Source of the DNA: Psilocybe azurescens
Lineage: Eukaryota; Basidiomycota; Agaricomycetes; Agaricales; Agrocybaceae
DNA: 64,000 bases
Assembly: GCA_023853785.1 (NCBI GenBank)
Contig: JAJIRX010000533.1
Location: forward strand, 496,001-560,000
Direction of reading: 5' to 3'
The position numbers and the translations under genes were made by a program. Shown one piece after another: positions 24,937 through 39,178 of this stretch. Below the pieces are notes generated by a model. It was not told where the DNA came from. It saw only the letters and a list, made by a program, of their open reading frames with translations, and did no database searches. Each line of letters opens with the position of its first letter. The stretch's first letter is position 1.

Positions 24937-25302
24937 AACTCGGGATACAAAACTTAGAACAGTCCTTGGGCTAAGTACTCTGATTTCCAATTACAGTTGC
25001 TTGACAGTTGCAAGAGGACCAGATGAATTCACTTTCATTTTTTAAAAAGCGGTTTGAACTTGGAACCATTTGGCATCAACCTTTCAATCTTCCCATAATG
25101 CATTCAACTTTCTGATCTTTTCCACATGTGTATCTACAAGATCTACCAATACAAGTTTTTAGGCAGGTTGTGTAGGACGTGAATGCACGGCAGCTTTGTT
25201 ATCTAAGTTGACTCAACATAGGGGTATCCGGGAAATGCCGATAGCCCCTGATAAAGTCGCTCTGCATTTCATTTCTTTCATTCCTTACCACCACATACTA
25301 AG
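24937..25302. other. Spacer between MYND copies; duplicated promoter
   Basis: This 366-bp spacer repeats the upstream region of copy A with substitutions and ends in the same splice donor context (ACTAAG/GT at 25303). No other feature is seen. Confidence 0.6.
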
Positions 25303-25359
25303 GTCAGTTCAACTATCCCTGGATACATTGTCAAGTTTTGACCTTAATTATTGTCCTAG

Positions 25360-27120
25360 ATGTCAAAGGAACTCGTTGAAGCGTTCAATGCTTTACCTCG
25401 TAAGGCAAGGATGCCGTCTGGACGCGTTCCAAATGAATGGCATTTCGACATCCGCTACATCCAAATGGAACCCACACCGTCCCATGTTATCTATTTTCTT
25501 CAACCTCAATCCCTATTCACACATATGGAAAGGTTGCCTATCGGTATAGCCAGCAACCAAAGTGGTCTCGAGTTTTTCCCTGAGACAGCTAAGGAAGCAG
25601 CACCGATGCTCGCCAAAGGCATCCTCCACGCTTTCATCAACAACATGGGCCTCAATGACAGGAGGTTGTACCCTCCCACTGACGCATATGCTCCCTGGAA
25701 GCTTTTTACAGAGGATAGGTCTCTCGCTGTCGCCGTCGGCCAAGAGTTGAAGCGTATTGGAGTTCGCCCTGATGATTTGTGCCATATCGGCGTATCCAGC
25801 CGAGCGATTGGCCAGAGTGCACAGGAAAACTTCAGCCGGTTTTTCGATGGGCTTAAGAAGGCGTGCGGGTTAGAAGGCATTGTGGCCGCTGTTGTTCAAG
25901 CTCCGGAATGTATCATGTTCCAGAATTATAGTGTTCCTCAACCCAAGCCCGTCTCTGCATATCAGGAAGGGCTGAACCAGGATTATGACGACGACGACGA
26001 CAAACTCATGAACACCATCTTGGAATACTATAATGTCTGGTCCAGGGGAGTGCCATCGGATGGAACTGAGTACGAGGTTAAGAGCCATGGAGATAAGATG
26101 CAACGACAAATCGAGACAATTAAGGCGCGTCTTGAGGAGAAGTCAGAGCGCGTCGTTAACGCAGCGGCTGATCGTGGAGATGGAGATGCAGCTTTGGATT
26201 ATGGTGTCCGGTAGAACATTTTTACTCGACTATATGCAGGCCTTTTCTGACTTGTATTTCCAAACTTGCAGGCTTACTGTCGGTCTAGGGTGCAAGCTTA
26301 ACCGTAAGCGCGCACGCGACTATCTCATTAAGGCCGCATGCTCTAGCAACTCTTCGCAAACTGTCAAGGCGATGGCACATGGCATACTCATTCAGTGGTA
26401 TCTGGATAGCACCGACGACAGACAAACAATTCGCGCTCGATACTTGTTCGCCGCAGCGCACCACTGTAATATGGCTGCGAAGCTGTGCGTTGGATTATCC
26501 CCTTCAGATGCATCTGCGTCTCAGGCGTGCTCTGGTTCATGTCCAAGACGTTCAAAACAATGTCTGGACACGTCCCTGAGCTCAACTATTGGTATAAGGA
26601 TGCCATTCGCGCTATGGAGGCAAGGGAGAGAGAGTATGAACAAGGCCGAAGCAGGATGGTGAAGAAGAGGTTGAAGAACACCATTCGGTATCGGTGCGCC
26701 GCTCCGGACTGTGATATCGAAGCTGATAAGGGTTCTATGTTATCTTGTTGTAAGTTTGTTCGCCTTTCTTTTTGTTTCATTTTTTCTTGAGGTCGATTTT
26801 AACCCCTCGTCTTTACAACAGGCTCGGGTCCATGCGATGCTGACAAGAAGCCGCACTACTGCAGCAAAGAATGTCAAAGGGCGGACTGGAAAAATCACAA
26901 GCCCTTTTGTCGTCCTGGAGCAGAGTGCTCTGTCATAGACAATGGATCCAAATACGACATTTCGGCCACAGCTCCTACCCATAAATCTGAAGCGGGCGCT
27001 CTGCGAATCCCGATCACGACGAAGGATGGCGAGACGGTTATGTTTAGCTCATCGACCATGGATGCACAGATGCTGAAAGATTTGAAAGAAGCCAGCAAGA
27101 AACATCTTAAAGGGCTTTGA
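25360..27120 (+). CDS. MYND-type zinc-finger protein, copy B of a tandem pair
   Basis: Exons 25360-26210, 26272-26749 and 26822-27120, with a 5' UTR intron 25303-25359 abutting the ATG exactly as in copy A. The start MSKELVEAFNALPRK and the block HFDIRYIQMEPTPSH match copy A, as does the MYND finger (YRCAAPDCDIEADKG, CSGPCDADKKPHYCSKECQR, KNHKPFC). An acidic insert DYDDDDDK sits mid-protein. The frame is lost at 26527, where ASQAVLWFMSKTF needs one more G; copy A is intact at this point, which supports a base-call error or a copy-specific deletion. The two copies are about 2.17 kb apart, start to start, and face the same way. Function unknown. Confidence 0.87.
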
Positions 27121-27930
27121 GACTCGAGACACGGAAGTTGGACTTTGGAGGCTGGGTCTCTAGTTGTCATACTTCTTAGAGCGTATTATTCAGCATTGAA
27201 ATTTTTGGCATTTTGATTCGTTTTGTTGTAGGAGTGACGGCTCTGTTTTACATAAGGTCGCTTTATTGCAATAACAATCTGGACGGCCTATTCGAATTTG
27301 TTGAGCTAGCCTTTTCTCCACAGTTCTTGAGATGGTATTTTATGACATATCACATGGCACATAAATGTCCTCAACATGGACCACCAAAAAGGAGGCCCGA
27401 GGGTAAAGGGCATTCATTTTGCTGAAAGAATACATGCTCCCTGTTAACCACTTGCTTCTTTATCAGTGACTCGCGGATCCCAACCAGAACTCTGAAGGTG
27501 AAGATAACTTTATCAATTGGCAGTAAAGGTTCTGATCGCTTCCGAGCAGGTTTATAACATTCGATGGGGTGTTCTTTAACCTATGGGTTGCTTATCTGGC
27601 TGGACTGGAGCATATGCACGATATACGATGTTTGAACTCAGAACTGTCAGCGCACCTGTGCTGTTAGCTGGACAGGTATAGTTCTTGGGTGAGAGCTTCG
27701 CTTTTTCAGATACTCTACTTATCTTTTGAGGTTAGAAGCAGATACGCCGACGTGAAAATGACAAGCCGTGACTTAGGTGAAAATTATTGATCAAATAGCT
27801 CCAAAGCTAGATTCTAGATTGTCGTGGAACTCGTTCTGTGGAACCTGAAATTTCCCGTACATAATAAGTCACAAATATGCCCTCGAATGCTTTCCTTTTT
27901 GTCCCTTAATCCTTTTCCTCACTGTCTACG
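27121..27930. other. Intergenic region
   Basis: No supported gene. A 70-codon frame at 27213-27425 has no recognisable features. Confidence 0.5.
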
Positions 27931-29200
27931 ATGCTCTCTGACTCGTTAAACATCGCTTCGGCAGCTCCATGCAAAAACTGTGGATATCCCTTCTATTCTG
28001 GCAACGTTCCTGATGTCCCTCCATACCCGCTACCTTTATTGGAAGGAACCAACGACATACCGTCGGCCAATGACCACAATCTTGCTCGTTCAGCCGTCAG
28101 AAAAGTCAGAGATGCCACCTCTGCCTTGGATACCTAAATCTCCAATATCGATGATTTGATATACAGTCTGTCTACGTTTCACGAAGAGTTCACGAATCGC
28201 CGAGACGAGGTGTATTCATTCCGCGAGAAACACCGGCGACTTGATGCGCTGAGCGCCGCTTTCAGTTCGAGCCTACAGTCCTCTCGGAAATATTCATCAA
28301 CCACCAGGCTTGACTTTCGCGAGACAATTGGGACAGAAAAAGCATCACAAATCGTCGGCACCTTTCACTGAAGACAGTTTGAGTCTTTCTTAGGGTCTGT
28401 TGTTGCCTACAGGCACCTGCCAAAGTTGGCGAGAAGCGGCAATTGCTACCCAGTTACTTTTGGCGTCTATCAAGTTCGTCGAGAAAGCAGACAACTATCC
28501 TTCCGCGGATCTCGTTGACCTTTCGGTAGAGCATGCTGCTCGAATGCCTCTCATTGTCTACATTTAAGAGAAATGGCACATAAACTCATCGATAGCGCAT
28601 GTCGAATATTTCCATCCTGCTAAAAAATGGCAGAAACATGGAAGCGCTTCGAAATGGATATGTTCATCGATAGATTCGATACACCTCCCCTCGAAACTTA
28701 CTAATACGTCTTAGCCAGCTTCCAGCGAGTTTATGTTCACCACTTTTGAAAGTCCTCATGAGGTGTTTCTGGCGGTGTAGCAACAGCTTAGGCATGCCTT
28801 ATGCTTCCTTAAACGAACCACTTATTCGACTAGCGTCGCAACCCAGGTCCCATATTGATATTTGACAGCATCTTCACTTGGGAATTCCCGTGTTCTAGAC
28901 CTATTCAGACTCGGAGATTCAATATAAAGAGCACATTGATATGTACTCTCTCGCTACCTTAGACAAAGCTTGCTCATCGAAGTAATTCTATATGGCTACA
29001 GTCCCCCAGTCTCAAGCCCAGTGGCAGCGCAATGCGGTTTCTTTCTTTCGGCAAAGACTCTAGCAACTCGGACATTGTTAATATCTTGACAACATTGTAT
29101 GCCACTCAGCTTCTTGTTTTTTACTCCTCATAGGTATCCTCTGTTTCTCTCTCTCTTGGACCGGATATAAGCATATTCGAAGATCAAGTTCCTGGAGGTT
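27931..29200 (+). pseudogene. Degenerate F-box-like gene
   Basis: The first frame reads ASAAPCKNCGYPFYSGN and then a two-strand leader and a coiled-coil stretch (NHNLARSAVRKVRDATSAL ... DDLIYSLSTFHEEF), the N-terminal layout of mushroom F-box-like proteins. It is cut by an in-frame TAA at about 28,136. Matching text continues in other frames: an APLSVRAYSPL segment, then CQSWREAAIATQLLLASIKF around 28,420, and leucine-rich fragments with stops out to about 29,200. F-box proteins link substrates to SCF ubiquitin ligases. Several stops and shifts, not only single-base losses, indicate real decay. Borders are approximate. Confidence 0.6.
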
Positions 29201-29550
29201 GTTGCGACGTAGTCATCCCCTATCAATGCTATTACTAGTCTCTCCATCATCAATTAATACAAACTAAGTGCAATAAATTCCCTATTTGAGGTCCACAATA
29301 GTAGTTTTCAATCGAATCCAATAGTTTCGCTCCGCTTTCTACGTTGCAGAGGGTTGGGAGATGCCACAAATAGTTTCCATTGAAGACTTGAATCCAGCTA
29401 GAATCTGATGTTGAATGCCATCACGTTAATGACGGTCTGACGAAGCCTAACGATTTGGAGATGAGCGCTAGCGAATAACTTTTAATGGTACCTATGTAAG
29501 CAGCAACCTCAATGGCCACCACACTCAAACCTACGTTCTGAACCCTCACC
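29201..29550. other. Intergenic region before the MscL pair
   Basis: No coding frame is supported; it probably contains the first MscL promoter. Confidence 0.4.
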
Positions 29551-30326
29551 ATGTCGTATGAAAATCAATGGACCCCTGATTCAGAAGGTTCCCAGACCAC
29601 TCTGCTCCACGAGGAAACGGAGTTGGTAAAGAGCAAACTTAGGGGCGCGTGGACCGCTTTTCTAGAGTTTGCACTCAGAGACAATGTGCTGGAGGTTTCA
29701 GTCGGATTGATGTAAGTCGTTTATGTCTATATTTCTTTGGCGTTGATTAGGGAACAAAAATTCTTGACAGATTCGCCTCTGCACTTACTGGTGTGGTCAA
29801 TTCTCTTATCAGCGATGTTATGTTGCCTCTTGTATCCCTGCTTCCTTTTATGTCGCGCAGTCTCAACGAAAAGTTTCTTGTGGTGAAGAAGGGCCCCCAA
29901 TTCACGATGCCGCAAGGGTACAATACACGACGACAAGCGCTCGACGACGGAGCTGTTGTTCTTGCATATGGGTCAGTAGCAAATCGTCACGGTCTCACTC
30001 CCAATAACCTGAATACAGTGCTACCAGAGCTTTCATTGACCAACTCGTCAACTTCATTGGCATTGGTCTCGTTCTGTATACATTAGCAAATATCCATGGA
30101 TACATCAGCCGTGACTCAGTCATCAAAAATACGGCCAAATGCACCTTTGCAGGAAAGAAATTAGTTCCAAGGTGTGTTTTCATCCATAAATATGTCGTTT
30201 AAGGCCTCATACCTCGATGTTACATACTAGGCTCAACGGTGCCCAATGTGCACGAGCTGGCAGGATGGTCGGGAAGAACGAGAAACGAGCGCGCTGGCAT
30301 TGCCTCGACTTCGAGGACAGGCATGA
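29551..30326 (+). CDS. MscL-type mechanosensitive channel, copy 1
   Basis: Exons 29551-29711, 29771-29971, 30028-30171 and 30231-30326. The core FALRDNVLEVSVGLIFASAL with NSLISDVMLPL matches the TM1 signature of large-conductance mechanosensitive channels; TM2 is FIDQLVNFIGIGLVLYTLAN. A charged loop (EKFLVVKKGPQF) lies between. After TM2 a short zinc-ribbon-like tail can be read (KCTFCRKEIS ... RCPMCTSWQDGREE) if one T is added to TTT at 30146-30148. MscL opens under membrane tension; fungal members are poorly studied. The conserved tail and splice phases support the repair. A second copy starts 1.1 kb downstream. Confidence 0.85.
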
Positions 30327-30662
30327 CCTCGCATTGCAGATTGAGACACACATGCTATTACAGCATTCTCTCTTTGAAGTCTAAAGTCATTTTTCAATCG
30401 AAATCAATACCTTTGCCAAACCTTTGCGTCCATTTCCATGTTGCCATTGCAAAGTTGTGATTAACAGGGGCGACCTCTGTCGAGATACAAGTGTGAGAAA
30501 TAATTCCCATTCATAGAGTTCAGGTAGGATCCGATGATGATGCCATCATGCCAATGACGTTCTGACGATTTGGAGATGAACAACGACTTTTCAATGGCAC
30601 CTAAACTCCAACCGCAACGGCCAGATTAACCACACCTACACACTGACTGAACCCTCAAGAAT
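30327..30662. other. Spacer between MscL copies
   Basis: Parts repeat the region before copy 1 (similar CATCATGCCAATGACG and TTTTCAATGGCACC segments), so the duplication unit included the promoter. No gene. Confidence 0.5.
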
Positions 30663-31417
30663 ATGGCATATGAAAATCAGCGGACTTCTGAAGGTGCCCG
30701 AATGACTCTGCTCCACGACGAAAGGGAGCTGGTAAAGAGCAAATTTAGGAGCGCGTGGACCGGTTTTGTGGAGTTTGCTCTCAGAGACAATGTACTGGAG
30801 GTTGCAGTTGGACTGATGTAAGTTGTATGTTCACAAGGCTATAGAAACGACTAACGAAAATTTGACAGAATTGCCACTGCATTTACTTCCGTGGTTAATT
30901 CTCTTGTGACCGACATACTACTACCCCTATATCTCTGCTTCCCTTTATGTCGCGTAATCTAGAAGAAAAGTTTCTCGTGCTGAGGAAGGGTCCCCACTTC
31001 ACGAATCCACAAGGGTACAATACGCGAAAGCAGGCGGTCGACGATGGAGCTGTTGTTCTTACTTATGGGTCAGTAGTAAATCGATACGGTGACACTCACA
31101 ATAATCTGAATATGCTCACAGGGTTTTCATTGACCAATTTGTCAACTTCATTGGCATCGGTCTGGTGTTGTATACAATAGCGAATACCTACGGATATTTC
31201 AGCCATGACTCGATCATTCGACATACAGTCAAATGCACCTTTGCAGGAAAGAGATTAGTTCCAAGGTGTGATATTATCCGTGAAAATGCCGATCGAAGTC
31301 TCATACCTCAACGCCTCATACTAGGCCAAACGATGCCCAATGTGCACGAGCTGGCTGGATGGTCGGGAAGAAAGAGAAACGAGCGCGCTGCCCCCGACAC
31401 TTCCAGGACAGGCATGA
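30663..31417 (+). CDS. MscL-type mechanosensitive channel, copy 2
   Basis: Exons 30663-30817, 30869-31068, 31122-31265 and 31325-31417, at the same positions and phases as copy 1. TM1 FALRDNVLEVAVGLIIATAF and TM2 VFIDQFVNFIGIGLVLYTIA are clear. Two breaks occur: near 30928, where LLPL and SLLPFMSR need one more base, and at TTT 31240-31242, the same place as in copy 1. With one T added the tail reads KCTFCRKEIS, then KRCPMCTSWLDGREE, a CxxC-CxxC pair. Either both copies inherited the tail shift or the base caller failed twice at TTTT. Tension-gated release of solutes is the known MscL role; localisation in fungi is unknown to me. Confidence 0.83.
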
Positions 31418-32734
31418 CTTTTCGCGTTACAGTTTGAGATGTCGCATGTTATTTCTTGTTAGACCGGTCTTGAATATACTGATTCTGTGATCGTATTCAG
31501 CAGAGATAAATATTTTCGAACTTGGCGCAATGTGTTTACTGGCGAGTTGCTTGGATTCAAGGTCTCGCATGCTCTGCACGAAACCAATTCAAGGCGTAAT
31601 TATGGCGACTGTATATTATTTTGCAGGTGGATCACTGGCCTTTCAGGACACGAATAAACATATGTGTGTAAGTTGGTCAGGGGATCAAAACTTCATATGA
31701 TTGACCAAGACTTGGATCGCGTTGGACAACTCTCCTCAAGGGCTAAGCATAGATAGGCGCGCTTCCTTTGAGCAACTTTATGAGTACGTGCATTTTTGTC
31801 TCTGAACCAGTCGTACCGCATGGTTTTTCTGACTGATAATGGCGCAATTATAGTACCACCTCGGTGATCCTATACTTTCAATTACTTGGAACAGGGTCTT
31901 AAGAAGCTCGAGTACATATGTTCGTATGGGTGTCACCGATCCTACTATGGCAATTGCGCTCTTATTTTTGCGGATGGCTCGCATTCATTCGGGATACGAC
32001 CTCGCACGACACATGCTCTCCATTCAGTGATGCAATCGTCAGGCAAACGACCATGAGCTCCAAAAGATATCAAGAGTGATATTCATGTGGAGTGCGGAAT
32101 AATCTGCATCCCATCGTCCCAAGCGTTTATTCTAATTCTCACCAACCTCGCCGACGGTTGTAGAGTCAGCAAGTGTAGGCGTTATCAGGACAGTGCACAC
32201 GATGACAGTGTTCTCAGATACCCTTGGCACGATGATGTCGACGGATTGGGCATCCCTCTCGGAACTTTTATTGTGATCGGTCTCTGACAAGCTATGATCC
32301 CCACGGGCTACTTGCGCTAATTTGTCTTGCTAACTATGATTTTCAGGAATTCGTCTCCTCGTCTCTTCCGCCTCCAGTGTTGAGGGAGTCGGCAAATCCG
32401 CAAACCGGTATTCCGACCAAAGACAAGTTTGCACGAATGAGGTGCTGCAAAGTATACGCTCTAGTATGCTCTGGTACGATGGATATAATGTAATCACTTG
32501 TGCTCATGCGCGTGATACACTATCGTCAGGTGAATCCAAAATAACTAGGACAGCATTTGTGCGCCGGTTCACAGATAGTGTCGTTCTGCAAAATTGCCAA
32601 TTACGGCGTCATAAGAGTTTTCGAACCTCATCCTGTACAAGACTACCCCAAAGCGCCTTATTTTTTTTTAGTTATCTCCGTCTCCTCCATACGCCCCTAG
32701 GTCTTGGCCAACTTTATTGCGACATGCCTAATAG
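31418..32734. other. Intergenic region
   Basis: No supported gene or element in this 1.3 kb stretch; short frames lack family features. Confidence 0.45.
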
Positions 32735-32740
32735 TATAAA
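32735..32740 (+). promoter_or_regulatory. TATA box of the subtilase gene
   Basis: TATAAA lies 85-90 bp before the ATG at 32825. Confidence 0.5.
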
Positions 32741-32824
32741 GCTGACTGCGATGTCGTCTGCTTCTCAGTGCCTTTCATCCCGAAGAGCTCACCCGGTATC
32801 CTTCCTTCAGTCGTTTGATCTACC

Positions 32825-34822
<1,998 letters not shown>

Positions 34823-35243
34823 ATTATAATGACTTTTATACACGAACTACGGCGAAGTTGGGATCTGACTCGTAGTTTCCCTGTTTTGTTACGGCATCTC
34901 TCATGTATCTAAAATCAATGGAATTGTTTCACGACGTATTCGGATCGAAAATTATAAGTTCCGATCTTCCCGAAGCGGCTTAGATCGAACATCATAAGTT
35001 CTGATAATGCGAAGTGACTTATATAGCAGTTTGAAGACTTGAACATTACATAGAGCGGTGAATGGAATTCACATTCCTATCTATACAGCAGCCAGTATCG
35101 TACCAGACAAAACTAACGTGTCTAAGCAAAGCGGATCACAAGCGAAATGCAAAGGTAGTCTAGAGAAAGCGAAGTGGTGAAGAAAGAGCGAATGTAAGGA
35201 TAGCCGGGTACGAAGTCAGAGTCAGAAAAACGATAGTGCCAGA
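34823..35243. other. Convergent intergenic region
   Basis: 3' flanks of the subtilase and LPMO genes; no further feature. Confidence 0.5.
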
Positions 35244-36169
35244 CTATTCATCCTCTCCAAACAGCGGGTCCGGGAACGGTATAGGGCTTGCCCCTGTTGT
35301 TGTAGATGTCGACGGTGATACCGGGGTCTAAAATGGGCGTCGTAAGTACACCTTGAATATCAGGCACAAGATGAAAAGGTGAAAGACGTACCGGCGTCGG
35401 AGATGTATCCTGGGATCGAGACGCCTGGTGGTGAGCCAGAGCCTCCTCCGGTAACCTTGATTTGAGCACAGGAGACGAAGATTTCCGGGACACCTGTGCC
35501 TAGGTGGAGGCCGAGTTGCTCAATGCGTGCAAGATACTATGAGGAGACGGTGTAAGTCTCGAATCGAGTGAAGAGATAAGAAGGAAAATTATATACCTCT
35601 CCTGGAGGAGTGTTCACGGGAATTGAGGTGGTGAATTCAGACATGCCAAGAGATGAGAACTGCAACGGATTGAGGTTGTTAGCACCCCACTCAGCGATCT
35701 AAGGATGCGATGTGATGTCGTAAGAAATCTAGCTTGGATAATAGTCCAGAGCAAATAGGCGCACCTTGAACCAGCTGGGACCACTGCCATCCCAATCCGC
35801 AGCCTTGCCAGGGGCCTTTCCGAGGTAGATGGAGACGGGGCCTTGGTGGTACATGTTGCTGCTCAGCTGGAATCCAAGCTGGCCACCAGCGGGGACCTCG
35901 ACGGTCTCTTGGGCGGCGGCTGGGTTCTGGTTGCAGGTGGCGGCGGGAGAGGTGATGCTGTGAAAGGGTTCAACGGACTGAGGCTGGCGCACAGCAGCTG
36001 TCGACGTCTTGCCGCCCGCAACAAGGGTCTTGAAGATGTCTACGAGAAGGGAGGATGAAATCAGAATGAAGTCAAAAAGAAAGAGAGAACGAAGAGAAGA
36101 AGACATACAGTGAGCTGACACACTCTGCGTTGCGAGGAGGGCAGTACCGAGGATTGAGGAAAACTTCAT
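35244..36169 (-). CDS. AA9 lytic polysaccharide monooxygenase
   Basis: Five exons, intact frame. A signal peptide ending QSVSA is followed by His as mature residue 1 (HYIFKTLVAGGKTSTA), which with the second His (NMYHQGPVSIYLGKAPG) forms the copper histidine brace. Further AA9 landmarks are DGSGPSWFKV, IAEWGANNLN, the Gln/His core RIEQLGLHLG and VSCAQIKVTGGGSG, ending PGPAVWRGEDE. There is no CBM1 or linker. AA9 enzymes oxidatively cleave cellulose or hemicellulose using reduced copper and peroxide or oxygen. In PEIFVSCAQ a Phe stands where most AA9 enzymes have the axial Tyr. A minus-strand TATA box lies about 150 bp upstream. Confidence 0.92.
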
Positions 36170-36315
36170 GACGCAGTCAATGAAATATTCAGGTAGGGTA
36201 ATAAAAAGTCGTCGAAGTGTCGAATTGGAATAAGGGGGAATCAATCCGAAGGAAACTTGAGAAGACTTGGTGGTTGAGTAGCAAAGGTTAACTTTCGACC
36301 ACATTCTGGTCTCCC

Positions 36316-36321
36316 TTTATA
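36316..36321 (-). promoter_or_regulatory. TATA box of the LPMO gene
   Basis: TATAAA on the minus strand, about 150 bp before the ATG at 36169. Confidence 0.45.
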
Positions 36322-38122
36322 CTTTTGGACGGGGGACACACTGCCCTGGGGCAGAAGAATGAGTCGAGCTTGAAGAAATTTTCGAAGAGAATGAGTAAGC
36401 TCGTAGTCAGCGAAGAGGATGATCGAGGTAGAAATTTGAAGCAGGCATCTTGCAACGAGAAAATTTTGCTCGAACTTCAAGGTTGAGGCTTAAAAGATTG
36501 CCACATACCATTCGACGAGTGCTTAACTACCATTGCACGAGAAGTCAGAAGTATGAAAGATAGAAAGGGTCAGTGGCTTTGACAAGCCAGTGCACTACCA
36601 CTCCGTGGATTAGAGATTAAGAATTCAGTAGCGTACAGAATGATTTCACTTGACAGAGTGCTGGGTTTAGGATCATCCATGCTCAAAATAATCGAGTGAC
36701 TCGAAAGCGATCGAAAAAGTCTTACCTTCGATAATCTATTTTTAGCTTGTCCCTCGTTGATTAGCGCCCGTATAACGTGTATTCATCTCTTTCGGCCCCA
36801 GTTGCCCATTATTTGATGAAAATTCGAGACATAGTGTTTCTTTTATCCAATTTCAAAAATTTCAAAACATTGAAACTCCCATTAAGCCCATCGGAGGTAA
36901 CAGGGGCACAAAATAGTGATCAGTTTAAGTCCTTGGCAAATTCTTTATCCATGTATCAGGCTGAAAAGTACACCTATGATTCAAGAATTGACTCAAATTT
37001 AACCTCTAACAATTAGCCTCAAATTTAATTGCTAGCCAAGTCATTCACTTATCTTTCGAGTCACCATATTCATAATCGCTGTGGTGGCTGAAAACAAGGG
37101 CGTCTGGATGAAGAGAGTGCTCGAACTAACTCGAACATTCTATTTTGATATTGTATATATTTGATTATAAAGAGATTTGTAATAGAGTGATTATTTTTTA
37201 TTTACACGTCGTCGTGAGTGGTGCTCGGTGAAGATGTTTAAATGGAGCAAATTGATTCAGATGTCATTTTGCATTATTTTTCTGGTATAATATTCACAAA
37301 AATAAGTTCCATTAAATATAAAAGTGACAAAAATTACAGGAGCGTAGTGATTTAATTGGAATTTTTTTAGTTAGTACATCCACTTCAAGCCCCAATGGGA
37401 TCTGGGAGGAGAGATGTAAGCCTGGTGCCCCAGTCTTACTACACCCCCTTTTCCATGTTATCTTATCTTCTACATTTACGTACACGTGACCGCGATCCCC
37501 AAACTTTTCCTTCGACACTGACTTCTCTTTACATTATGCACCGTACACACCTGTAACCCAGTCGGTTGTTCAATCGATATATCGTGATCCTGTCATTCTC
37601 CGCGTGACTCTCAGTGAGCCTGGTGACGCCAGGCTTTCAAGAGATCTACTAAAGAAAGACTTGACTGGAAGCAAGCTGGAACGTAGTCTGAATCCAATAA
37701 ATTCCTCCTCTTTGCACATTATATTATGGGCTCAAACAAAGTCTTTGATGTTGGAAAATCTCTCCCAGTGAGGTGGTGTAAACACTTAGTACTAAAGTAC
37801 GAGACTGGTCGCGTTCAGCCACCAGTGTGAGAGATTGATGGCGTGCCTAACTTTGGGACTGGGACGAAGGAGTCTAAAACGAGCGTGAGACATAATTAGT
37901 CATCTACTATTCGAGTGTCGAACACGTCGCATTGCTCTACAGCCAGCGTCACCGATCGCATACCTACCAACGCACACCAAGCACTTTCCTTGCAGCGTCC
38001 GTGCAGTTGCCTGCCCGCCTTGTGATTTAAAGTGTTCTACGTGGCTTTTTTGGACTTCAATTACTTTTGCTGTACACCGCGAGCCAACTGTCTTCATAGC
38101 CACTCTACACGACCAAAAAATC
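36322..38122. other. Divergent intergenic region
   Basis: No gene is recognised between the LPMO and the ER retention receptor. About 36,770-37,340 is AT-rich. Promoters for both genes must lie here. Confidence 0.45.
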
Positions 38123-39178
38123 ATGAATTTGTTCCGATTGCTTGGTGCGCACATTTTCAGTTTCAGAGGAATATTGGTGTTGACCAAGTTTGTGCTTTGT
38201 TTTAGGTGATTTATCGCATTTGGCATCTATCCTTATTCTGTTGCACAAGATACAGACGACCCGGTCATGTAGAGGTGCCGTGATTCATACGTGTTTGTGG
38301 GAGCTGGTGTTGACGGGGGTTGTGCAGGTATTTCATTCAAGACGCAGATGCTCTATGTCATTGTATTCGTCACGCGATACGTGGACTTGTTCTTCCGATA
38401 TGTGTCGTTATACAACTCGGTCATGAAGATGTTCTTCATCGCTAGCAGTTGCTACATCCTCTATCTCATGAAGTTCAAGTATAGGTGTGTACCTGTTCCT
38501 CTTTCCAACCCTCGCCTTTCCACTTCCATGCGGTGCCCATGGATGCACTCACGCTTTGTACTAACCAAACGACATTGCCAGACCAACACATGATCCTTCG
38601 ATCGATACATTCAAGATCGAATACCTCCTCGGTCCAAGTGTCATCTTCGCGCTCATCTTCAACTACCATTTCTGGGTCTCCGAGATTCTCTGGTCTTTCT
38701 CGATCTGGCTAGAGGCAGTCGCCATCCTCCCTCAGTTATTCATGCTTCAACGCACTGGAGAGGCGGAGACGATCACGACGCATTACCTAGCCGCGCTAGG
38801 TGCATACAGGGCGTTATACATCCCTAATTGGATTTACAGGTATGTTGCATCCTATTTCACAACATCAGTAGGAGGGCGGGTGAATGAACCAATGACATCA
38901 TCGCCATTTGATGCTCCCGCTCACCCCGCTCGTCCGTGTTCGTAATACGTGTCCATTTACTTACTCATTTGTACCCACGCTAGATATTTCACAGAAGGCG
39001 TCGTAGACCCCATAGCAGTGACAGCCGGCATTGTCCAAACAGGCCTATACATCGACTTCTTCTACGTCTATTTCACAAAGTACGTTTTTTGCTAGCTCGG
39101 ATCTGGTGACACTGACTGACTGATGTGTTTACATCTGAAAGAGTACTACAAGGCCAGAAGTTCGAGCTGCCTGCATGA
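38123..39178 (+). CDS. ERD2: ER lumen protein retaining receptor (HDEL/KDEL receptor)
   Basis: Six exons join in frame. The seven-helix receptor is recognised by [94 protein letters not shown] and [17 protein letters not shown]. It binds H/KDEL tails of escaped ER proteins in the Golgi and returns them by COPI vesicles. The first intron follows only 22 coding bases. No frame break is needed, so homopolymer errors do not hit every gene. It fits with the lectin cargo receptor as part of the early secretory pathway. Confidence 0.95.
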
